Positions 15,793 to 23,468 of a stretch of DNA of 24,352 nucleotides are shown piece after piece (position 1 is the stretch's first letter; each line of letters opens with the position of its first letter). The notes under the pieces were generated by a model. That model was not told where the DNA came from. It did not search any database and saw only the letters and a list, made by a program, of their open reading frames with translations. Source of the stretch: an uncultured Collinsella sp. (GTDB lineage: Bacteria > Actinomycetota > Coriobacteriia > Coriobacteriales > Coriobacteriaceae). The stretch spans positions 1-24,352 of the forward strand of contig URTZ01000009.1 of NCBI GenBank assembly GCA_900550825.1. Reading direction: 5' to 3'. The position numbers were made by a program, and so were the translations under genes.

Positions 15793-16091
15793 ATCTCGAT
15801 CTGTAACATCTAGACCCGATTTGGGCGGCTAGGTGTTACAGATCGAGATATACCGGTGGGCTTGGTCGTGTTTGTCTAAATCTGTAACACGAGGGACGGT
15901 TTTTGCCGAGTAACCGTTACAGATTGAGATTTTCTAGCAGGCGGGTTTGGTTTGTCTCGATCTGTAACAGGTAGGGGTCAAAAGTGGGCCTAGCTGTTAC
16001 AGATCTAGATTGTTGAGGATGGGCCGAGAGGAATGTCTCGATCTGTAACAGTAAGACCCGGTTTTGTCGCGTAACTGTTACAGATTGAGAT
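15793..16091. repeat. tandem array of four palindromes (family C)
   Basis: Four hairpin units at 15793-15849, 15875-15930, 15955-16010 and 16036-16091. Each has left arm TCTCGATCTGTAACA (or a close variant) and its complement, with a ~25-nt loop. Starts are 82, 80 and 81 bp apart. Loops share a pattern of GA/GG, CCC or GGG, TTTTG, then GTAAC; spacers of about 25 bp share a central GGG. The array fills the gap between the tRNA terminator and the oxidoreductase gene. It is not CRISPR: the repeated part is the palindrome, and loops and spacers are similar rather than unique. Confidence 0.85.
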
Positions 16092-16237
16092 AAACCGACG
16101 GGCCGCCCCGCCCATCCCCATCCACCTGCCGCTACCTGCTGTCCGCCGATTTCCGTTGCGCTGCTGTATTCCCATGCCATATCCTCTAGATAACTACGCG
16201 GCATCATCGCCGCCGCGCCTACAAGAGAGGAATGTCC

Positions 16238-18268
16238 ATGACCACACCTGCATCCAAGCTGCTCCAGCCCATTACGGTTGGCCCCCTTGAGCTCAAGAAC
16301 CGCATTATGTTTCCGCCGCTGACCACCGGCTACGAGGAGCGTGACGGTTCCATCGGCGAGCGCAGCCTGGCTTTTTACGAGCGCTTGGCCCGTGGCGGCG
16401 TGAGCTACATCGTCATCGGCGACGTCGCTCCCGTCATGACCGCAAGCCCCACGCCCAAGCTGGCAACCGACGCCCAGATCCCCACGTTTAAGGCGCTGGC
16501 CGACGCCGTCCACAAGCACGGCGCCAAGGTCGCGCTGCAGCTGTTCCACCCCGAGTACGATGTGCCCGGTGTCGGCCGCATGGTCATGGGATCCATGGCC
16601 GCCGCCAAGGCCGCGCAGGAGGCCAAGGCCGCCGGCGACGAGGAGACCTTTGCCGCCAAGATGGCCGAGTCCAACGAGATCCGCAACCAGGCCTACGCCA
16701 AGCTGCATCACGACATGCAGCACTTTGTGAACGAGGCGAGCGTAGAGCAGCTCACCCAGATCAAGGAGGCCATCGCTGCCTCGGCCGCTCGCGCACAGCA
16801 GGCCGGGATCGACGCTATCGAGGTCCACGGCGACCGCCTGGTGGGTTCGCTGTGCTCGGCCATCCTCAACCAGCGCACCGACGAGTACGGTGGTTCGTTC
16901 GAGAACCGCGTTCGCTACGCGCTGGAGGTCGTCGCCGCCATTAAGGAGGCCGCGCCGCAGCTGATGGTGGAGTACAAGCTCCCCGTGATCATGGAGAACC
17001 CCGACGGCACGCCGCGCGGCAAGGGTGGCCTGCAGCCCGACGAGGCCTGCGAGTTCGCCAAGCTGCTCGAGGGTACGGGCATCGATATGATTCAGGTCGC
17101 ACAGGCCAACCACACCGGCAACATGGGCGACACCATTCCGCCCATGGGCGCCATGCCCTACAACTGGACGCTGCCCGTGGCCGAGCGCGTCAAGGCCCTG
17201 GTCTCCGTGCCGGTGGCAACCGTCGGCCGCGTTGTCTCGGTTGAGGCCGGCGAGAAGATTCTGGAAGACGGCGCCGCCGACATCATCGCCTATGGCCGCT
17301 CGCTCATGTGCGACCCCGACATTGCGCTGAAGGCCGCCACGGGTGAGCCCATCCGCGAGTGCCTCAACTGCAACAAGGGCTGCGTCGATGCGATTCAAAA
17401 CCGCAAGTACATCTCGTGCGTGCTCAATGCCGAGAACGGCGATGAGGCAACCATCGCCATTAAGCCGGGCGAGGGCGACAAGAAGATCGCCGTGGTGGGC
17501 GGCGGCATCGCCGGTCTGGAGGCCGCGCGCGTGGCGGCCAAGCGCGGCTACGACGTGACCGTCTACGAGGCGAGCGATCATCTGGGCGGCCAGATTGTGC
17601 TGGCGGCCGCGCCTCCGCGCAAGGACGAGATCATGCGCTCGGTCGAGTACTACGAGAAGATTCTGCCCGGCCTGGGCGTGAAGGTCGAGCTCAACCATGC
17701 CGCTACCGCTGAGGACCTCAACGCCGCCGACGCTGCGATTGTGGCCGTGGGCGCACACGACGTGGTCATCCCCGTTCCGGGTGCCGATTCGGAGAAGGTC
17801 GTCTCGAGCTGGGACGTGCTGGCCGGCAAGGTGGAGCTCAGCGGCCGCGTCGCCGTCATTGGCGGCGGCCTGGTGGGCACCGAGACTGCCGAGTACCTGC
17901 TGCAGCACGGCTGCGAGGTGGCGATCGTGGAGATGCTCGACAAGATTGCCGCGGGCGAGTCCGAGACCATTCTGCCGCTGATTATGAGCGACTTTGCAGA
18001 GCACAACGTGGAGCAGCATGTTAAGACCCGCCTGACCGCCATTACCGACGAGGGCGTGGAGGCTGTTCGCACCACCGAGGACGGCGCCGAGGAGTCGGTG
18101 AAGATCGCCTGCGATTACGTGGTGATGGCCGTGGGCTCCAAGGCCAACGCGTTTGACCTGGATGGCGTGACGGTGCCCGTGACCTGCGTGGGCGACTGCT
18201 CGGGTGAGCGCACCGCCGACATTGCGAGCGCCATTCGCACGGCGTATCACGCGGCCAACGAGCTGTAG
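16238..18268 (+). CDS. FMN/FeS/FAD enoate reductase (2,4-dienoyl-CoA reductase / old yellow enzyme family)
   Basis: About 676 residues: an N-terminal FMN barrel, a 4Fe-4S cluster and a C-terminal FAD and NAD(P) domain, the layout of enzymes reducing enoates, dienoyl-CoA, bile-acid intermediates or trimethylamine. The barrel shows LKNRIMFPP, GDRLVGSLCSAILNQRTDEYGG and VGRV; the cluster cysteines are C375, C378, C382 and C394 (CLNCNKGC then SC); the FAD loop VVGGGIAGLEA is near 420 and the NAD(P) loop VIGGGLVGTE near 541. An Ala/Lys/Glu-rich insertion at ~118-165 enlarges the barrel. ATG 16238 has AGAGG seven bases upstream; the ATG at 16232 is one base from it. The substrate is unknown. Confidence 0.88.
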   Translation: MTTPASKLLQPITVGPLELKNRIMFPPLTTGYEERDGSIGERSLAFYERLARGGVSYIVIGDVAPVMTASPTPKLATDAQIPTFKALADAVHKHGAKVALQLFHPEYDVPGVGRMVMGSMAAAKAAQEAKAAGDEETFAAKMAESNEIRNQAYAKLHHDMQHFVNEASVEQLTQIKEAIAASAARAQQAGIDAIEVHGDRLVGSLCSAILNQRTDEYGGSFENRVRYALEVVAAIKEAAPQLMVEYKLPVIMENPDGTPRGKGGLQPDEACEFAKLLEGTGIDMIQVAQANHTGNMGDTIPPMGAMPYNWTLPVAERVKALVSVPVATVGRVVSVEAGEKILEDGAADIIAYGRSLMCDPDIALKAATGEPIRECLNCNKGCVDAIQNRKYISCVLNAENGDEATIAIKPGEGDKKIAVVGGGIAGLEAARVAAKRGYDVTVYEASDHLGGQIVLAAAPPRKDEIMRSVEYYEKILPGLGVKVELNHAATAEDLNAADAAIVAVGAHDVVIPVPGADSEKVVSSWDVLAGKVELSGRVAVIGGGLVGTETAEYLLQHGCEVAIVEMLDKIAAGESETILPLIMSDFAEHNVEQHVKTRLTAITDEGVEAVRTTEDGAEESVKIACDYVVMAVGSKANAFDLDGVTVPVTCVGDCSGERTADIASAIRTAYHAANEL

Positions 18269-18343
18269 TTGAGCATCGCGGCCAGGCGGGACGGTAGCAC
18301 GGATTCGTTTCGCCCGGCTGTGTCCCGTCGGGTGTCAATCGGT

Positions 18344-18380
18344 GCGGGGCCTGCAAGCGCAGCAGGTCCCGCCCTTTTTG
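18344..18380 (+). terminator. terminator of the oxidoreductase gene
   Basis: GCGGGGCCTGC and GCAGGTCCCGC form an 11-bp stem with one G-U pair and a 7-nt loop, followed by CCTTTTTG. Confidence 0.88.
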
Positions 18381-18708
18381 TTTTGCTCCGGTGGATGGCA
18401 ATGCGCGGTAATCATGAGGAGTGAGGACGTCTACTGCCTTGCAGATCACTCAAAATTATTGAGGGAGGGGTTAATAACTATATCCTCTATACCAAAGGAC
18501 ATAAAGAGATGCCAATTTTGTTGACAAGCGAATGACGATTAGCTGCGAGTCAGCTACCAGCGTAAATAATCGATAAAGAAATGTCGTAATTTGGTGCCAA
18601 ATGCCCAGATAACGCCGCGTCTATTTTAATTAACTGCTTTGAGCAAACAGTAAAATGCTACTATCTAACTTGCACGTAAGAAAGCAGATTAACGGCTAAG
18701 GCTAAGAA
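18381..18708. other. AT-rich intergenic leader
   Basis: About 330 bp with markedly lower GC than the rest of the window. It holds no convincing gene, only short frames without ribosome-binding sites, and ends in the promoter of the next gene. A TTGACA lies near 18519 but no -10 follows at the right distance. Either foreign DNA or a large regulatory region. Confidence 0.6.
18639..18667 (+). promoter_or_regulatory. promoter of the helix-turn-helix gene
   Basis: TTGAGC (18639-18644) and TATCTA (18662-18667) with the ideal 17-bp spacer, 41 bp before the GTG start at 18709, in AT-rich sequence. Confidence 0.6.
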
Positions 18709-19113
18709 GTGGCAGGTATGTCGGAAGCAACTAGGACTCGCACGCATGCGCCCGAGGTTAGGCAGCGCGCCGTCGAGATCCTCCAAGAGGGGGTCGGTCA
18801 TCGCGCCCTCGCCGCGGAGCTTGGCATTCCCCAGGCCACGGCTCGTCAGTGGGCCCGCGCGTATGCTGTGGGCGGTGCCGACGCCGTTCTCAACGCCGGT
18901 TCGCATCATCACACCTATTCGTACGAAGTTAAGCTCGCCGTGGTTAAGGACCGTTTGGAAAACGGCCTGACGGTTCGCGAGGCTATGATCAAGCACAAGA
19001 TTCCCAGCGAGTCTTCAGTCAAGGCTTGGTGCCGCCAGTATCGCGAGAGCGGTGAGTCCGCGCTGGTCGATAAGCCGCGCGGCCGCAAGCCGCGCGTTAA
19101 AAAGGCGGAATAG
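18709..19113 (+). CDS. helix-turn-helix protein of the transposase OrfA type
   Basis: 134 residues with two helix-turn-helix units: RQRAVEILQEGVGHRALAAE then LGIPQATARQWARAYAVGG, and YEVKLAVVKDRLENG then LTVREAMIKHKIPSESSVKAW with CRQYRESGESALVDKPRGRKP. This is the layout of the first ORF of IS3/IS150-type elements, yet no catalytic DDE partner follows: the gene ends in its own terminator and then the hydrogenase operon. It may be a remnant or a domesticated regulator. The GTG at 18709 (AAGG seven bases upstream) and ATG at 18718 are both possible starts. The basic tail ends in KKAE. Confidence 0.8.
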   Translation: MAGMSEATRTRTHAPEVRQRAVEILQEGVGHRALAAELGIPQATARQWARAYAVGGADAVLNAGSHHHTYSYEVKLAVVKDRLENGLTVREAMIKHKIPSESSVKAWCRQYRESGESALVDKPRGRKPRVKKAE

Positions 19114-19125
19114 CAAACGGGATGG

Positions 19126-19148
19126 TGCGCCCACAGGGGCGCATTTTT
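19126..19148 (+). terminator. terminator of the helix-turn-helix gene
   Basis: TGCGCCC and GGGCGCA pair around a 4-nt loop followed by TTTTT, 13 bp past the stop. Confidence 0.85.
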
Positions 19149-19239
19149 CTTGCCGCCCCTCTGCTCCAATGCGGACAGACTCCTTACCCCGCACGTACAA
19201 AACTCCCCAGTTGACCGAAAACCCGCCGCCGCTACTCAT

Positions 19240-19266
19240 CAATTGAGCTATAACGTTAAACAATTG
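19240..19266. promoter_or_regulatory. paired CAATTG sites before the hydrogenase operon
   Basis: Two CAATTG palindromes (19240-19245 and 19261-19266) begin 21 bp apart, two helical turns, with TATAAC between, 29-55 bp before the operon ATG. They could be an operator around the promoter. No clear -35/-10 pair is seen. Confidence 0.35.
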
Positions 19267-19294
19267 CAGCGTTTTTGCATGGGGGAGTGATGGT

Positions 19295-22177
19295 ATGACG
19301 CTACTGTATTTCCTTACCCTGTTTCCGCTGGTACCGGCGCTGGGCATGCTGCTCGCGCGCGGTGACCGCGCCCGCGATGCGGTGGGGCTCATAGGTTCCG
19401 GCATCATTATGGCGGTGACAGTTGTAGTCGCCGTCATGTTTTTTGGCGCGGGCCCGCAGAGCTTTGAGGTTGCCTCCGGCACCTCGCATGTGCTCTCGAT
19501 CATCAGCTCCGCCATCGATGTCATCCTGTGCGCCGTCATCCTATACAACGCGTATAAATATAGGAACGCGCTCACCACGGTGCTCGGCATAGTCCAGCTG
19601 GTGGGCTCGCTCGCCTTTGCAGCCATGACGCTGCCCGCGGCCGAAGCCGTCACGGCAACGCCGCTCTACCTGGATTACATGAGCGTGATCATGGTGCTCG
19701 CCGTCGGCATTGTCGGCAGCCTTATCTGCGTGTATGCCCTGGGCTACATGAAGGACTTCCAGGCCCACGACGAGCACGAGGCCGCGCTGCGCGGGCAGAC
19801 CGCGCCCGACCGTCGCCCGCAGTTCCTGGCGCTTATGTTCCTGTTCCTCTCGGCCATGTTCGTCATCGTGACGAGCGACAACCTTGAGTGGCTGTTCTGC
19901 GGCTGGGAAATCACCACCGTGTGCTCGTTCCTTATGATTGGCTACACGCGCACGCCCGAGGCCATCAAGAACGCCTTCACCCAGATCATCCTCAACATGC
20001 TGGGCGGTATCGCGTTTTTGGCCGGACTCATGTACCTGCACGTTAACGGCATGCCGTTGACCATCTCGGGCATGATCGAGCTTTCCGGCGCCGGAACCGC
20101 GCAATCCGCGCTGCTGGTGATGCCGGTCATCCTGCTGTCGCTCGCCGCGCTCACCAAGGCCGCACAGATGCCGTTCCACACTTGGCTGCTCGGTGCCATG
20201 GTTGCCCCCACGCCCACGAGCGCCCTGCTGCATTCGTCCACCATGGTCAAAGCCGGCGTGTTCCTAATGGTCAAGCTGAGCCCGCTCTATGCCATCTATC
20301 CCGTGACCGGCTTTATGGTCACGAGTGTGGGTGCCATCACGTTTTTGCTCGCTGCCCTCATGGCCATCTCGCAGAGCAACGCCAAACGCGTGCTCGCGTA
20401 CTCCACCATTTCCAACTTGGGCCTCATCAGTGCCTGCTTGGGTGTCGGCGCGCCCGAGGCCGTGTGGGCCGCCATCTTCCTGATCCTGTTCCACACGGTG
20501 GCCAAATCGCTGCTGTTCCTGTGCGTGGGCACCGCCGAGCATCATATCGGCAGCCGCAATATCGAGGACATGGACGGTATGTTCAGCCGCATGCCGCACC
20601 TGACGCGCCTGATGATGCTGGGCATCATGGGCATGTTTGTGGCGCCGTTTGGCATGCTCGTGTCCAAGTGGGGCGCCCTGGTGGCGTTTGCGCAGACCGG
20701 CAACGTGCTCATGATCATGGTGCTTGCCTTTGGCTCGGCCGCGACGTTCTTCTTCTGGGGCAAGTGGCTTGCCAAGCTTTCGGGCGTCGATCCCACGGCT
20801 CAAAACGTTGAGGTCAATGTCCATAAGACCGAATGGATGGCGCTCAACACCATCGCCGCGCTACTGATTCTGTGCTGCGTGGCGTTCCCGGTTATCTCGA
20901 GCGGCCTGGTGTCGCCTTACTTGGCCATGGTGTTTGGCCGCGTGCCGTACGTTATTGGCAAGGACGCCATGTATCTGATGGTGGTTATCGTGGCGTTTAT
21001 CGCCGTGGTGCTGCTGACTTCATTCCGCGTAAGCAACAAACCGCACGTAAACGTATATCTTTCGGGCGTGGGAACCGACAATTACCGCCATTTCCGCGGC
21101 TCGATGGGACACGAGGTGAAGGCCGAAAAGCGCAATTGGTACTCGGAGGACGCCCTTGGCGAGAAGCGTATTGGCCCCGCGGGTAGCGTCGTGTGTTGCA
21201 GCATTATCTTGTTTGCGCTGCTGTGTTGCGCGTGGATTGGGCCCGAGCGACTTGCCATGAGTGCGCCCTCGGTGCTGCGCGGTAAGTATTTCGAAGGCTC
21301 GGGCGTCGTGGGCATCTTTATTGGTACCGTGGCGTTTGCCTTGCTGGCGCCGCTTGTGGGCGGTTTGATTGACGGCCTTGACCGCAAGCTGTCCGCTCGC
21401 ATGCAGGGTCGCGTGGGGCCGCGTCTGCTGCAGCCCTTCTACGACGTTGCCAAGCTGCTGCGCAAAGCCCCTGCCAGCGTAAACACCATGGACGATACCT
21501 ACATGGCGTGCGCGCTCATCTTTACCGTGGTGGGCGGCGGCATCTTTGTGTCGGGCTCCAACACGCTGCTGTGCGCCTTTATGGTGACGCTCGCCGCGAT
21601 CTTTGTGGTGTTGGCCTCTGCGTCGACGCAAAGCCCGTTTGCCCAGGTTGGCGCCGATCGTGAGTTGCTGCAGGTTATGAGTTATGAGCCCGCCGTTCTG
21701 CTGATGAGCGTGGGCCTGTATCTTGCCACCGACAGCTTCGATTCCATCGCCGTGACGGGGCAGTCGGCCCCCATCATCGTGTACAGCGCGCCCATTTTCC
21801 TCGCACTGCTCGCGGTGCTTACCATCAAGCTGCGCAAGTCGCCGTTCGATCTTTCGTACTCGCATCACGCGCATCAGGAGATTGTCCAGGGCGTCGCCAC
21901 CGAGATGAGCGGCGGCACGCTGGCCAAGATGACCCTTATGCACTGGTGCGAGACCGTGCTGTTTTTGATGTGGGTGGGCATGTTCTTTGTTTGGGACAAC
22001 CCGGTGAGCTGGCTGGTCGCCCTGGTCGTGATGGCCGCGACGTATTTTGTCGAGGTCCTGATCGACAACACCTTTGCCCGTAGTACCTGGCGCAGCTGCT
22101 TTAAGCTCGGCTGGGGCGTGGCGCTGGTGTTTGGCCTGCTCAACCTTATGCCCATCCTCGTCGACGTGTTTATTTAG
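19295..22177 (+). CDS. fused membrane subunits of an energy-converting hydrogenase (NuoL/EchA-like plus NuoH/EchB-like)
   Basis: A 960-residue polytopic membrane protein. Residues ~1-570 are an antiporter-type proton channel subunit: EWLFCGWEITTVCSFLMIGY with the key glutamate Glu205, and KAAQMPFHTWLLGAM (Lys289, His295). After a soluble stretch at ~587-632 and another hydrophobic segment, residues ~668-960 match the NuoH/EchB/HycD subunit: RKLSARMQGRVGPRLLQPF near 705 and LRKSPFDLSYSHHAHQE near 845, where NuoH has its quinone-side PFD loop. These are normally separate genes; here the frame runs through without a stop or internal ribosome-binding site. ATG 19295 has GGGGGAG seven bases upstream. 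The next gene's AGGAGG overlaps the stop. First gene of the operon. Confidence 0.88.
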   Translation: MTLLYFLTLFPLVPALGMLLARGDRARDAVGLIGSGIIMAVTVVVAVMFFGAGPQSFEVASGTSHVLSIISSAIDVILCAVILYNAYKYRNALTTVLGIVQLVGSLAFAAMTLPAAEAVTATPLYLDYMSVIMVLAVGIVGSLICVYALGYMKDFQAHDEHEAALRGQTAPDRRPQFLALMFLFLSAMFVIVTSDNLEWLFCGWEITTVCSFLMIGYTRTPEAIKNAFTQIILNMLGGIAFLAGLMYLHVNGMPLTISGMIELSGAGTAQSALLVMPVILLSLAALTKAAQMPFHTWLLGAMVAPTPTSALLHSSTMVKAGVFLMVKLSPLYAIYPVTGFMVTSVGAITFLLAALMAISQSNAKRVLAYSTISNLGLISACLGVGAPEAVWAAIFLILFHTVAKSLLFLCVGTAEHHIGSRNIEDMDGMFSRMPHLTRLMMLGIMGMFVAPFGMLVSKWGALVAFAQTGNVLMIMVLAFGSAATFFFWGKWLAKLSGVDPTAQNVEVNVHKTEWMALNTIAALLILCCVAFPVISSGLVSPYLAMVFGRVPYVIGKDAMYLMVVIVAFIAVVLLTSFRVSNKPHVNVYLSGVGTDNYRHFRGSMGHEVKAEKRNWYSEDALGEKRIGPAGSVVCCSIILFALLCCAWIGPERLAMSAPSVLRGKYFEGSGVVGIFIGTVAFALLAPLVGGLIDGLDRKLSARMQGRVGPRLLQPFYDVAKLLRKAPASVNTMDDTYMACALIFTVVGGGIFVSGSNTLLCAFMVTLAAIFVVLASASTQSPFAQVGADRELLQVMSYEPAVLLMSVGLYLATDSFDSIAVTGQSAPIIVYSAPIFLALLAVLTIKLRKSPFDLSYSHHAHQEIVQGVATEMSGGTLAKMTLMHWCETVLFLMWVGMFFVWDNPVSWLVALVVMAATYFVEVLIDNTFARSTWRSCFKLGWGVALVFGLLNLMPILVDVFI

Positions 22178-22189
22178 GAGGCGGCATCC

Positions 22190-22744
22190 ATGGATCATAA
22201 AATGTCGCGCTCGCCGTGGGTTATTCATTACGACGGCTCGAGCTGCAACGGATGCGATATCGAGGTGCTGGCCTCGCTCACGCCATTGTTCGATGCGGAG
22301 CGCTTTGGCGTGGTCAACACCGGCAACCCCAAGCATGCGGATATCTTTTTGGTGACAGGCTCGGTCAATGCTCAGAACCTGCCCGTTGTGCGTCAGATTT
22401 ACAACCAGATGCTCGAGCCCAAGTGCGTGGTGGCGTGCGGCATCTGCGCGTGTTCGGGCGGCGTGTTCCGCGATGCCTACAACGTGATCGGCGGCGTGGA
22501 CCGCGCGATTCCCGTGGACGTGTACGCGCCCGGGTGCGCCATTCGCCCCGAGACGGTGATCGATGCCATCGTGGAGGCGTGCGGCATCCTGGACCAGAAG
22601 GAGGCCGTGATGCGCGCCGGTGGCGATCCGCTCACCGTAGGCGGTGCCGCTACCTGGGACGGTGGCGTTGAGCTGGGCGAGGACGGGTTTGTGGCTGCTG
22701 CGGAGGCCGGCGACGCGACCGCCGCTGCAAGGGAGGCCGAGTAA
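22190..22744 (+). CDS. hydrogenase small subunit, EchC/NuoB-like
   Basis: Carries the 4Fe-4S cluster that passes electrons to the [NiFe] subunit. 184 residues; the cluster ligands are in SSCNGCDIE, CGICACSGG and APGCAIRPE, in the order typical of group 4 hydrogenases and complex I NuoB. The last ~35 residues (after ~150) are Gly/Ala/Glu-rich and probably disordered. ATG 22190 has AGGAGG eight bases upstream, overlapping the stop of the membrane subunit. Its own stop overlaps the next start by one base. Confidence 0.93.
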   Translation: MDHKMSRSPWVIHYDGSSCNGCDIEVLASLTPLFDAERFGVVNTGNPKHADIFLVTGSVNAQNLPVVRQIYNQMLEPKCVVACGICACSGGVFRDAYNVIGGVDRAIPVDVYAPGCAIRPETVIDAIVEACGILDQKEAVMRAGGDPLTVGGAATWDGGVELGEDGFVAAAEAGDATAAAREAE

Positions 22745-23463
22745 TGCAAAAGGCAATCTATACCACCGTCGGGATCGACGAGCTCCTGCCGCATGTCCAG
22801 GCGCTCAAGGGCGTCGGCGCGCGCTTTGTGCAAATGCATGCCGAGCGCAACGTCGACGACGGCACGTATCGCCTGGTCTATACGTTTATCAACGTTCGTG
22901 CTGCACAGGAGCAGATCGCTCAGGATGGCAGCTATGCGATCGAGAACCTGGTGGTCGAGGGCATCGACCAGTACCAGGAGATTCCGTCCATCAGCTCGTA
23001 TTATCCGGCGGTATTCCCGTTTGAGAACGAGGCGCACGACCTGTTTGGGCTTGCCATTACCGATATGCAGATCGACTTTAAGGGCTTTTTCTACCAGGTC
23101 TCGACTGCCGAGCCCATGAGCGTTATCACACCCGAGGTGAAGGCCGCGCGCGAGAAAGCCATGAAGGTCCGCGCGGTTGCAGAGGCCAAGGCGCGCAAGG
23201 CTGCGGCCGAAAAGGCTGCCGCTGCCACGGCCACTGCGGGGGAGGGCGCCGCAGGTGCCGGCGATGCTGCGGGCGCTGCCGTCGCTCAGCCCGCTGCGGC
23301 TGCCGGCTCCGATGCTCAGCATGACGAGGCTGTTGCGAAGGCCGCGCTCAAGGCTGCCGAGATGGAGGCAAAGCTCGCCGCCATGGATCCCGAGAAAGCG
23401 GCCAAGGTCCGCGCGGCGCTTGCCGCCAAGGTCGCCCGCGACAAGCAGAAAAAGGAGGCGTAA
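22744..23463 (+). CDS. hydrogenase subunit, EchD/NuoC-like, with long charged tail
   Basis: The 30-kDa-type subunit that supports the large subunit. Of 239 residues, about 1-130 form the NuoC-like domain with SSYYPAVFPFENEAHDLFGL (85-104), the counterpart of the family's F-PGA-ERE-DLFG motif. The remaining ~110 residues are almost entirely Ala, Lys, Glu and Gly, likely a helical or disordered tail, not found in ordinary EchD. ATG 22744 overlaps the preceding stop by one base (TAATG), with GGGAGG upstream. The next gene starts six bases past its stop. Confidence 0.9.
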   Translation: MQKAIYTTVGIDELLPHVQALKGVGARFVQMHAERNVDDGTYRLVYTFINVRAAQEQIAQDGSYAIENLVVEGIDQYQEIPSISSYYPAVFPFENEAHDLFGLAITDMQIDFKGFFYQVSTAEPMSVITPEVKAAREKAMKVRAVAEAKARKAAAEKAAAATATAGEGAAGAGDAAGAAVAQPAAAAGSDAQHDEAVAKAALKAAEMEAKLAAMDPEKAAKVRAALAAKVARDKQKKEA

Positions 23464-23468
23464 GGTCC

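Noticed and set aside
15793..16091. CRISPR array
   Set aside because: The recurring part is a palindrome with a loop, the intervals resemble each other rather than being unique, and no cas gene is present.
15917..18250. A 777-residue open frame on the minus strand
   Set aside because: It lies opposite the oxidoreductase gene, whose cofactor motifs are clear. The minus frame is an His/Gly/Leu-rich antisense product of high-GC codons with no family motif, and it also runs through the palindrome array.
21020..22756. A 578-residue open frame on the minus strand across the hydrogenase genes
   Set aside because: It is antisense to three overlapping, motif-supported hydrogenase genes and is His/Arg/Gln-rich.
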